A DNA stretch of 40,227 nucleotides, from the NCBI RefSeq assembly GCF_007004625.1, contig NZ_VIFV01000030.1:1-40227 (forward strand), in the 5' to 3' direction. The position numbers and the translations under genes are program-made. This document shows, in pieces, positions 33,779 to 40,227 of this stretch (position 1 is its first letter; every line of letters starts with the position of its first letter). The notes beneath the pieces are model-generated. The model worked only from the letters and a program-made list of their open reading frames with translations, searched no databases and was not told the DNA's origin. The stretch is from Planococcus salinarum (GTDB lineage: Bacteria > Bacillota > Bacilli > Bacillales_A > Planococcaceae).

Positions 33779-34660
33779 ATGGATATCCGCCAATTAACCT
33801 GCTTTGTAGAGGTGGCTAAACATAAAAGTTTTACCAAAGCGTCGCAGACGATGCACGTCACCCAACCAAGCCTCAGCAAAATGGTCAAAAACCTTGAACA
33901 GGACCTGGACGTTGTTTTATTCGATCGTTCAGCCCGAAAAATCCGTCTTACGGATGCTGGAGAAATCGTTTATATCCAAGCCCAGAAAATCATTTACAGC
34001 CTGGACGATCTTTCTTCCTCCCTTTACGATGTGATGAATTTGAACAAAGGCAAAATAAAAATCGGACTCCCACCGGTTATCAGTACACTGTTCTTCCCTA
34101 CCATCATTGCTGAATTCCAAAAGAAATTTCCCGATGTGTCGATTATGCTGGCAGAAGACGGCGCGAAAACTGTGGAAAAAAAAGTGGACGAAGGAGAAGT
34201 GGACCTCGGCTTCGTCATGCTGCCGGTCGATGAAGAAAAATTCGAAGTGATGCCTTTCGTCCATCAGGAAATAAAGTTGCTTGTCCACGAATCCCACCCT
34301 TTGTCCCAACTCGAGACGGTCGACCTCATCGAGTTCAAGGACGATCCTTTCCTCATGTTGAGCAAAGAGTTTACGCTGAACGGGCGAACCGTCGATTTTT
34401 GCATCTCGGAAGGCTTTACACCCAAAGTCGCTTACGAAAGCTCCCAATGGGATTTCATCGTCGGCATGGTTGAGAAAAATCTCGGCGTAACACTTATGCC
34501 CGAACTGATATGCGAACGGGTCAAGGATGGTCCGTTTAAAGTCATCTCCCTGACCCATACCTTCCCGTGGAGGCTCGGCATCATTTCGGCGAAAAATCGA
34601 TACATGCCTTACGCCTCTAGGGCGTTCATTTCACTTGTCCAGGACTTGCCGAAGGTGTGA
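33779..34660 (+). CDS. LysR-family transcription regulator
   Basis: 293 residues. The N-terminal helix-turn-helix is clear (MDIRQLTCFVEVAKHKSFTK, then MHVTQPSLSKMVKNLEQ), followed by a two-lobed co-inducer domain with IGLPPVISTLFFPTIIAEFQ, VDLGFVML and VGMVEKNLGVTLMPELI. It resembles CitR/CcpC-type and YwbI-type regulators of Bacillales. AAGGAGC lies six bases before the ATG. It is divergent from the GntP-dehydrogenase operon across 220 bases, so that operon is its most likely target; the co-inducer could be a small carboxylic acid. Its last 30 bases overlap a doubtful small open frame on the other strand. Confidence 0.9.
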   Translation: MDIRQLTCFVEVAKHKSFTKASQTMHVTQPSLSKMVKNLEQDLDVVLFDRSARKIRLTDAGEIVYIQAQKIIYSLDDLSSSLYDVMNLNKGKIKIGLPPVISTLFFPTIIAEFQKKFPDVSIMLAEDGAKTVEKKVDEGEVDLGFVMLPVDEEKFEVMPFVHQEIKLLVHESHPLSQLETVDLIEFKDDPFLMLSKEFTLNGRTVDFCISEGFTPKVAYESSQWDFIVGMVEKNLGVTLMPELICERVKDGPFKVISLTHTFPWRLGIISAKNRYMPYASRAFISLVQDLPKV

Positions 34661-34882
34661 GTAAGATAAGGTTTTTTCTATATAAATAGAAATAAACAGC
34701 TGCAGCAGTTGATTTTCCGCATAACCCTTGCCTTTGTGAGAAGCGGCGTGTTCCTTGTGATTCATTAGTTCAACTTCCATAGCCATCAAAATGCACTTAT
34801 CTTTCAAATAATGGATCGAAGACAACAAAGAGAGGCTTTTCGCCGTTAAAGCGAAAAGCCTCTCTTCCTCTTTCATTATCAT
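34631..34882 (-). CDS. Doubtful small open reading frame
   Basis: 83 residues. The first 20 codons lie across the terminator at 34829-34865, and the last ten overlap lysR. There is no ribosome site at the first ATG. The middle, KDKCILMAMEVELMNHKEH and KGKGYAENQLLQLF, has an amino acid make-up that looks protein-like, so it could be a remnant or a shorter gene from an internal ATG near 34785. No family recognised. The 225 bases between lysR and the threonine-aldolase-like gene otherwise hold only that terminator. Confidence 0.2.
   Translation of the reverse strand: MIMKEEERLFALTAKSLSLLSSIHYLKDKCILMAMEVELMNHKEHAASHKGKGYAENQLLQLFISIYIEKTLSYSHLRQVLDK
34829..34865 (-). terminator. Terminator after threonine-aldolase-like gene
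   Basis: AGAGAGGCTTTTCGC and GCGAAAAGCCTCTCT form a perfect stem around TTTAACG on the minus strand, followed by TTGTTGTC. It begins about 20 bases after the stop codon. Confidence 0.8.
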
Positions 34883-34885
34883 CTG

Positions 34886-35977
34886 TTAAGCTTTCATCTT
34901 CTCATCCAGCAGCCTGAAAGCCAGATCGACTTTCTCCTGCGGGACGTTCGGGTACGCATCACCCAGGCTGACTTCAAAATAGCAATTGGCCGAATCAATG
35001 GCCCGGACATAACCTGATAGCCCGACTTCGGAATCCTGCTGCACTTCTGCCAGTATTTCCGCAGTTTCCTCTTTCGGTTTATTGATATGTACATGGAACA
35101 TATTGGATACAGGCACTGCGGGCAGCGTCGTGATCCCTTTGCAGGAATTGTATTGTGCTGCAAGTCCTTTTGCCGATTCGAAATAATTCGCCATTCTGTC
35201 TTTGCGCAGCTCGAAATAATAATCCGCACTGAAAATATAGGGATAAAGAGAAATCAAATCGCCGCCGTGGCGTTTTTTCCAGACCTTCGAGCTCTTGATA
35301 AAGCCTGCATCTCCTGCCAGAATGGCTCCGGCAATTCCTCCGATTCCTTTGTACATCGACAGATAGACACTGTCGAACAGGCGGCATACTTCCTCGATGG
35401 ATTTTCCGTAGAACGGCAGTGCCTCTAAAATCCTTGCCCCATCGAGATGGAGACGGATATCGTTTTCACGGCAATAACCCGAGATTGCCTGCAGTGTTTC
35501 AAAATCCGGCAACTGCCCCCCTATTTCCCGTTGCGGCAATTCGAGCAGAACACAGGACACATCGGGATCCATTGCTTTGACATCATCCAGCTGAATCACA
35601 CTGTCTTTATCCGTCAACAGCACTGTTTTGATGCCATGTAATTTCTTGAGTCCGTCTTCTTCGTGTATCTCCAAATGGGATAAAGGATGGTACGCGACTT
35701 TGGCGGAGGCTTTTTCATCACACCAGATGCGCAGCGCGATTTGTTGAGCCATCGTCCCGCTCGGAAAAAACACTGCTTTTTCCTTCCCGAGGAATCCGGC
35801 CATTTTTTCTTCGAAATCGTTGATGGCAGAACCGGTTCCGTAGATATCCGCTTGTGTTTCTTCATCTATGTCCTGAAATGCCTGCTTTAATACTTTCACA
35901 TTTCTCGGTGCGTGCCCCGAAAGCTGGTAACTTGTTTCATCATATGCCTTTTTCAACGCTTCCATCTTATTCACCAT
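34886..35977 (-). CDS. Threonine-aldolase / beta-eliminating lyase family enzyme
   Basis: 363 residues, fold type I PLP enzyme. Landmarks are YGTGSAINDFEEKMAGFLGKE, FFPSGTMAQQIALR (cofactor phosphate region), ELPQREIGGQLP, the Asp of IRLHLDGARILEALPF and the PLP Lys in LSMYKGIGGIAGA near residue 220. Low-specificity L-threonine aldolases share these features, but the N-terminus and length are also seen in uncharacterised relatives, so the substrate (threonine, allo-threonine or another beta-hydroxy amino acid) is not certain. AAAGGTGG lies five bases before the ATG at 35977; the upstream 13 codons are unsupported. Single gene with its own terminator. Confidence 0.82.
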   Translation of the reverse strand: MVNKMEALKKAYDETSYQLSGHAPRNVKVLKQAFQDIDEETQADIYGTGSAINDFEEKMAGFLGKEKAVFFPSGTMAQQIALRIWCDEKASAKVAYHPLSHLEIHEEDGLKKLHGIKTVLLTDKDSVIQLDDVKAMDPDVSCVLLELPQREIGGQLPDFETLQAISGYCRENDIRLHLDGARILEALPFYGKSIEEVCRLFDSVYLSMYKGIGGIAGAILAGDAGFIKSSKVWKKRHGGDLISLYPYIFSADYYFELRKDRMANYFESAKGLAAQYNSCKGITTLPAVPVSNMFHVHINKPKEETAEILAEVQQDSEVGLSGYVRAIDSANCYFEVSLGDAYPNVPQEKVDLAFRLLDEKMKA

Positions 35978-36038
35978 ACCATCCACCTTTGTCTGAAAAG
36001 TCTTTTTTCTTTCCAACTATACCACTTATCCGAAAAAG

Positions 36039-36080
36039 AAAGCCAACACACTGCAGCTGAAACTGCAGTGCGTTGGCTTT
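36039..36080. terminator. Terminator after GGDEF-EAL gene
   Basis: AAAGCCAACGCACTGCAG pairs with CTGCAGTGTGTTGGCTTT (one G-U pair) around a short TTTCAG-type loop, followed on the minus strand by CTTTTTC. It lies 49 bases past the stop of the gene at 36129. Confidence 0.85.
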
Positions 36081-36128
36081 TAGCGCTTCAATGTATTCCA
36101 AGCGGGGATTATAATTTCCTGGATCAGC

Positions 36129-38231
36129 TCACTTTTTGTTCATGGCCACCAGGTCGTGCTGATCCCCCGCTTTCGGCCGGCAGAAATAATAGCCCTGGCC
36201 TTCATCGCACAGTTCATCTGTCAGATAAGAAAGCTGTACAGAGTCTTCGATCCCTTCAGCAACCACTTCCATTCCAAGTTTATGGGCCAATGTGATGATC
36301 GTTGAAGTAATGGCTTTTCCATTCAGTTCGTTGTTGATGTCCTGCACAAAGCTGCGGTCAATTTTCACGCGGTCAAAGGAAAATTGACGCAAATAATTCA
36401 GTGATGTGAAGCCGGTTCCAAAATCATCAATCGACATCGAAATGCCGAGAGCCTTTAATTTACCCAAACTTTCTTTCAGCGTTTCCGTATCTTCAAGAAG
36501 GATGCTCTCCGTGACTTCCAGCTCCAGCCATCCGGCTTCAAGACCCGTTTCTTCGAGGATGCTTTTCACCAATTGCACAAAATTCGGATGCTGCAACTGG
36601 ATTGTCGAGATGTTCACACAGATGCGAAACGGCGCATAACCCCTGTTCTGCCAGATCTTATTCTGCGCGCACGCTGTATAAAGCACCCATTTGCCGATCG
36701 CAACAATCTGCCCGCTTTCTTCCGACACCGGGATGAAACAATCAGGCGGAACCATGCCGAGTTCCGGGTGATTCCATCTGATCAACGCTTCCATCGCACT
36801 CAGTTCACCTGTCCTCAAATCTATGATCGGTTGATAGTGCATGAGGAATTCATCGTTGCGCACGGCCGCTTTCAATTCCCTTTCGATCGTCAATTTATCG
36901 ACAGTTTCTTTGTTCAGCTCATATGAATAAAGAGAGTAACTGTTTTTGCAGTATTTTTTTGTGTAAAGCATGGCGGACTCTGCCTGTTTTATCAAATCTT
37001 CATGGGTTCTTTCTGAACATGCGATGCCAATGCTCACCGTCAACGATAGTTGATGGCCCAGCACTTCAACCGGTTCCGACAATACCTGGTTCAGTTTTTT
37101 TGCCCAGTCGACAGCCCTTTCCTTGCTGACGTCGGGCAACAGTACCGCAAACTCATCGCCGGCAAATCTGCCGACAGTCGCTGAGTCATCGACACACTCC
37201 ACCATCCGGCGGGATACCTGTTTCAAATAGACATCCCCATACTCATAGCCGAGAGAATCATTAATGTATTTAAAGCGATCCAGGTTTAAAAACAGGACAG
37301 CATACTCAGTACCCTTATCCTTTAGAATTTTATACGCCTGCTGCAGACGGTCATCAAATAATTTGCGGTTGGGAAGCTTCGTCAAGTGGTCGAAAAAAGC
37401 CAGCTCTTCAAGCAATTTCTTATGTTCGTTCCGGCTGGTAATATCTTTAGCGATTCCATACGCTCCAGTTATTTTCCCCTGCTGGGTCATAGGAAAGTTT
37501 GTCACTTCAAGCTGGATCAGCCTTTCATCTTTGCCGTAGAGATCCACTTCGTAACGATTCGTACTGCCTTTCAAGGATTCAGAAAAATAATGGAGTGCCT
37601 TATCCAGATGTTCCGGTACAATCATTGGAGCAAATGACATTTCCATCAATTCATCATAGGTATAGCCTGACAACGCAAGCGCACCCGGGTTGACATTCAT
37701 AAAGTTCCCTTCCCTATCCAAGGAGAAGATGGCATCCGGATTTTCAAAGAAGAGGGAATTATAGCGTTCTTCACTTTCCTTCAAACGGCTTTGTGCCATA
37801 ACTTCTTCTGTTACATCTGTTACGCTTCCGATAAAAGCAGGCTTGTCATCCCATTCAGACAGGTTGGAGTGGATTTCTGCGTGTAGAAAATCTCCATCAC
37901 TTTTGATAAGCCTGACCCGGTAACGCATCTGTTCCGAAGTAAATTGCGCTTTTCCGGAAATTCGGGACCGCACTATCGAAAGGTCCTCCGGGTGAATTGT
38001 GTTTTCCAACACAATATCACCTGATAAAAACTCCTCTTCAGTATAGCCAAGGAGAACACACAAACTTTCGTTCACATAGACAAATTTTCCTTCTGACATA
38101 ACATACATGCTCACGGGCACCTTTTGGACGATCAACTCGAACACAGATTTATTTGAAATCGTTTCTTTGTTTCTATTGGATACAGCAGTGTCCTGTATAT
38201 TTTCTATTGATGGACGATTTCTGTTGTTCAT
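36129..38231 (-). CDS. PAS-PAS-GGDEF-EAL protein, probable c-di-GMP phosphodiesterase
   Basis: 700 residues, cytoplasmic. Two PAS domains occupy about residues 25-150 and 150-275 (YVNESLCVLLGYTEEEF and MNVNPGALALSGYTYDEL). A GGDEF domain follows at about 275-440 and an EAL domain at 455-700. The EAL part keeps MEALIRWNHP near 480, DDFGTGFTSLNYL, KIDRSFV and VVAEGIED, all needed for c-di-GMP hydrolysis. The GGDEF part reads GRFAGDEF near 355, has LFLNLDRFKYIND where the first metal Asp is usual (LDLD), and lacks an RxxD inhibitory site, so cyclase activity is doubtful. GGGAGGA lies nine bases before the ATG at 38231. PAS inputs suggest redox, oxygen or small-ligand sensing. Single gene. Confidence 0.9.
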   Translation of the reverse strand: MNNRNRPSIENIQDTAVSNRNKETISNKSVFELIVQKVPVSMYVMSEGKFVYVNESLCVLLGYTEEEFLSGDIVLENTIHPEDLSIVRSRISGKAQFTSEQMRYRVRLIKSDGDFLHAEIHSNLSEWDDKPAFIGSVTDVTEEVMAQSRLKESEERYNSLFFENPDAIFSLDREGNFMNVNPGALALSGYTYDELMEMSFAPMIVPEHLDKALHYFSESLKGSTNRYEVDLYGKDERLIQLEVTNFPMTQQGKITGAYGIAKDITSRNEHKKLLEELAFFDHLTKLPNRKLFDDRLQQAYKILKDKGTEYAVLFLNLDRFKYINDSLGYEYGDVYLKQVSRRMVECVDDSATVGRFAGDEFAVLLPDVSKERAVDWAKKLNQVLSEPVEVLGHQLSLTVSIGIACSERTHEDLIKQAESAMLYTKKYCKNSYSLYSYELNKETVDKLTIERELKAAVRNDEFLMHYQPIIDLRTGELSAMEALIRWNHPELGMVPPDCFIPVSEESGQIVAIGKWVLYTACAQNKIWQNRGYAPFRICVNISTIQLQHPNFVQLVKSILEETGLEAGWLELEVTESILLEDTETLKESLGKLKALGISMSIDDFGTGFTSLNYLRQFSFDRVKIDRSFVQDINNELNGKAITSTIITLAHKLGMEVVAEGIEDSVQLSYLTDELCDEGQGYYFCRPKAGDQHDLVAMNKK

Positions 38232-38439
38232 TAGTTTTTGTCCTCCCACAGGTGATGAAATAGCGGCGAAATATGTCGAAAACCGCAAAAATATACCTAA
38301 TGCATTTAATAATACCAAATTTTACAACAGGAACATAGTCTATAGTAAAAAAGTTTCTATAATTATAAATATTATACAATTTAAATTTAATTTATAAATT
38401 TATTCCAATTAATCTTATTTTCTTTTTATCCAGACAAAT

Positions 38440-38475
38440 AAAAAAAACGTTTTCCATTTCCGGAAAACGCTTTTT
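38440..38475 (-). terminator. Terminator after class F sortase gene
   Basis: CGTTTTCC and GGAAAACG pair around a 6-base loop. On the minus strand TTTTTTTATTTG follows, directly after the sortase stop codon. Confidence 0.82.
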
Positions 38476-38476
38476 A

Positions 38477-39082
38477 TTATTCTTCAACCAACTCTGTGTA
38501 GACAATGAGCCGTTCTTCCCTTGTTCCCCGCTCCTGATCGTAATCGCCCGAACAAGTGATCAGCACCAATTCCGGCGAAGAGCGGTAACCGAATACCGAC
38601 TGAACATCGGCGAGCTCCAATTCAACAGATTCCATTGCATAGACTCTGAAAACCAATTTCTCGCCATTGCCTTCAACAATTATTTCGTCTCCGGCTTCCA
38701 ATTCCGTAAGATCCCAGAAGATTGCTGGGCCATTGATGCCATCAACATGCCCTGCAATCACTGCCCGTCCATTCTCACCAGGCTTGTAACCAGGTTCAAA
38801 CCAACTGACATCCTCGATCGTATCCGGAACATCCATCTCTCCATTTTCTGTTGTGCCAAGATGGAGTGCATCCGCCTCAACGCCGATGGCAGGAATAAGA
38901 ATCTTTTCAGGTTCTATTCCTTCCCGCTTCAATGCGTTGATCGGGTTTTCTGCTGGAGCCTTCGCTGTCACAGCAGGTGCGGCATACGTCCTTTCAGTGG
39001 CAAAGCCTGCATCTTTGGAACGAACACCCACTTCGTCCGTCGTTTCCTGACAGCCGGCGAGCAAAACAACCAAACCGATCAT
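38477..39082 (-). CDS. Class F sortase
   Basis: 201 residues. The sortase core holds the catalytic His in VIAGHVDG near residue 110, the Cys in LVLITCSGDYDQ near 172 and the Arg in RGTREERLIVYTEL near 185. The segment ILIPAIGVEADAL and the short beta-barrel are typical of class F. The N-terminus is MIGLVVLLAGC, a lipobox-like end with an unusually short, uncharged n-region; the frame is closed by TAG upstream and offers no other ATG, GTG or TTG. No clear ribosome site was found; the start lies 13 bases after the stop of the upstream surface-protein gene, so translational coupling is likely. It probably anchors that neighbour to the cell wall. Confidence 0.85.
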   Translation of the reverse strand: MIGLVVLLAGCQETTDEVGVRSKDAGFATERTYAAPAVTAKAPAENPINALKREGIEPEKILIPAIGVEADALHLGTTENGEMDVPDTIEDVSWFEPGYKPGENGRAVIAGHVDGINGPAIFWDLTELEAGDEIIVEGNGEKLVFRVYAMESVELELADVQSVFGYRSSPELVLITCSGDYDQERGTREERLIVYTELVEE

Positions 39083-39095
39083 GAAGATGCGAACA

Positions 39096-39896
39096 TCAGT
39101 TTTGAAACCGTTTTCTGAACACTAGTCCTCCAGCAATAACTGCAGCCATTGCACCAATCACCAGCATCCAGTTGGCCTGGTTTTGTTCAGGGGCACCCAA
39201 ACCGGTTGTCGGCATTTCATCCGGGGAAGCAGCTGCTTCGTAATCAACCAAAGCGATCACTTCCAAAGCATCGGCTGAGTTTACTGCGAAAACACTGTAG
39301 ACGGTATTTGCTTCCAGTTCAGTACCTTCCAATGGCAGGACTTGTGTGCCATCCGGCAGGCGGATTTCCAAATCGTAAGTGCCAGGATCCACTTCTATAT
39401 AGTCAGTAATTCCTGGGAACTCTGCACCACTGAACAATGCATCTCCACCAATCAAACCAACATCAACTGTAGGTGCATCAGGAGACAGGTGGCCGACGCG
39501 GATTTTCGCTTGGCCTTCAGTAACTTCCATTGAATCTTCTGCTACAACAAATTCCAGCGCATCAACTGTGTTGGCCGCTACTGCAGTATAGGCTTGTCCT
39601 GCTTCAACGGTCAGATCTGCCTGAAGAACCGCTTCACCTTCTGCATATTCAGTTCCTGCTGCAAAAACTTCTACATTATGTGTGCCTGCCGGAACATCCA
39701 GATAACCTGAATCCGCTTTGAACGGTACTTCTTCCAGCGTAAGTTCGCCATTTACATATACATCTACTGCCGGTGCATCAGGAGAAGCATGAACCACTCT
39801 CAGTTTTGCTGTATGACTATCCGCCATGACCCCTGCTGCGAACAATGAAAATACCAAGGCTAATGCGACTGACATTGAAACAAAAATTTTCTTCAA
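39096..39896 (-). CDS. DUF4397 cell-surface protein with sorting signal
   Basis: 266 residues. A signal peptide (MKKIFVSMSVALALVFSLFAAG..ADS) is followed by two DUF4397 units, each starting with a copy of VVHASPDAPAVDVYVNG or VGHLSPDAPTVDVGLIGG. The C-terminus has MPTTG (in place of LPxTG), a hydrophobic helix WMLVIGAMAAVIAGGLVF and the charged tail RKRFQN, a complete cell-wall sorting signal. It is acidic overall. AAAAGGAG is eight bases before a TTG at 39896, preferred over the GTG at 39905 that overlaps the ribosome site. The class F sortase gene follows 13 bases after its stop codon, so the pair is likely a substrate-enzyme unit. Confidence 0.88.
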   Translation of the reverse strand: MKKIFVSMSVALALVFSLFAAGVMADSHTAKLRVVHASPDAPAVDVYVNGELTLEEVPFKADSGYLDVPAGTHNVEVFAAGTEYAEGEAVLQADLTVEAGQAYTAVAANTVDALEFVVAEDSMEVTEGQAKIRVGHLSPDAPTVDVGLIGGDALFSGAEFPGITDYIEVDPGTYDLEIRLPDGTQVLPLEGTELEANTVYSVFAVNSADALEVIALVDYEAAASPDEMPTTGLGAPEQNQANWMLVIGAMAAVIAGGLVFRKRFQN

Positions 39897-40051
39897 CTCT
39901 ACCACTCCTTTTCATTGTATAATTTTTGTATAATATATATATAATTTACTTATAACCCAAATGAAATTAAATTGCAATAATAAACTTTGTTTTCTGAATT
40001 TTTTAATAATTATCTATTATCATGGTAATTCTTTGCCAGTAAAAAGGCAAG

Positions 40052-40083
40052 CAAAAACCCGAAACAATTTACATTGTTCCGGG
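40052..40083 (-). terminator. Terminator after IS30-type transposase
   Basis: On the minus strand CCCGGAACAAT pairs with ATTGTTTCGGG around GTAA and is followed by TTTTTG. It lies 27 bases past the transposase stop and may lie within or next to the element's end. Confidence 0.7.
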
Positions 40084-40109
40084 CATCCATTTTTATTTCA
40101 TTCCGTTTG

Positions 40110-40227
40110 TCAATATAAGCTAGACAAGTCCATTCCATTCAGGTGACTCAAAAATGCCTCCAGGGGTGTGCGGTAGTCCAGCGACTTCCTTGGAATGTTA
40201 TTCCGCTTGTCAGCTACCGTGGAAATG
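40110..40227 (-). mobile_element. IS30-family transposase, C-terminal fragment at window edge
   Basis: On the minus strand the last 38 residues of a protein can be read up to a TGA at 40110-40112. The segment includes ADKRNNIPRKSLDYRTPLEAF, which carries the NNxPRKxLxYxTPxE pattern at the end of IS30-type DDE transposases, and finishes SHLNGMDLSSLY. The gene continues beyond the right edge, so whether the element is complete cannot be judged. Its terminal inverted repeat should lie left of 40110; none could be assigned because the partner end is outside the window. Confidence 0.8.

Noticed and set aside
1..40227. CRISPR arrays, prophage, restriction-modification, toxin-antitoxin or other defence systems
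   Set aside because: No regularly spaced repeats, phage structural genes, methylases, nucleases or paired small toxin-antitoxin genes were seen on either strand.

Overview
The window looks like a chromosomal segment of a low-to-mid GC Gram-positive bacterium of the order Bacillales, most likely a Planococcaceae member (Planococcus-like). This is an inference. It rests on strong AGGAGG-type ribosome binding sites, frequent TTG and GTG starts, many intrinsic terminators, CcpA-type cre sites, guanine riboswitches, and a yeaC-yeaD-yebA-guaA-pbuG gene order like that of Bacillus subtilis. Most genes are on the minus strand. No phage, plasmid, CRISPR or recognised defence system was seen.

Layout, left to right. 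1-160: promoter and leader of what is probably an rRNA operon that runs out of the window to the left. 512-4010: purine block, with the permease gene pbuG and GMP synthase gene guaA, each behind its own guanine-class riboswitch. 4033-8466: a three-gene operon (MoxR ATPase, DUF58 protein, membrane transglutaminase). 8504-10917: NAD salvage operon pncB-nadE. 10955-11285: an unassigned interval with much predicted RNA structure. 11299-24827: a large maltodextrin locus with three GH13 glucosidases, a ROK sugar kinase, an MsmX-type ATPase, a binding protein and two permeases, a LacI-type regulator, and a convergent glucose-6-phosphate isomerase. 24924-27059: biotin transporter gene bioY behind a BirA-like operator, a HEAT-repeat protein and a YqcI/YcgG protein. 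27160-27671: two GC-rich intergenic repeats. 27813-33558: a cysteine-desulfurase-like enzyme, a TVP38 membrane protein, an alpha/beta hydrolase, a HELGH protein with an abnormal 3' end, and a 3-hydroxybutyrate dehydrogenase/GntP permease operon. 33779-39896: a LysR regulator, a threonine-aldolase-like enzyme, a PAS-PAS-GGDEF-EAL protein, and a class F sortase next to a DUF4397 surface protein with a sorting signal. The right edge cuts into the 3' end of an IS30-type transposase.

How the parts fit. The maltodextrin locus encodes a nearly complete path: uptake (binding protein, two permeases, ATPase), hydrolysis of alpha-1,4 and alpha-1,6 links in the cytoplasm, glucose phosphorylation (ROK kinase) and isomerisation to fructose-6-phosphate (Pgi). 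Its central promoter carries two LacI-type operators and a cre site, and a terminator between the binding-protein and permease genes probably sets their ratio. The purine block senses guanine or hypoxanthine at both the import and the synthesis step. The most unusual items are the structured interval at 10955-11285, the HELGH gene that reads through its own terminator, and the intergenic repeats.
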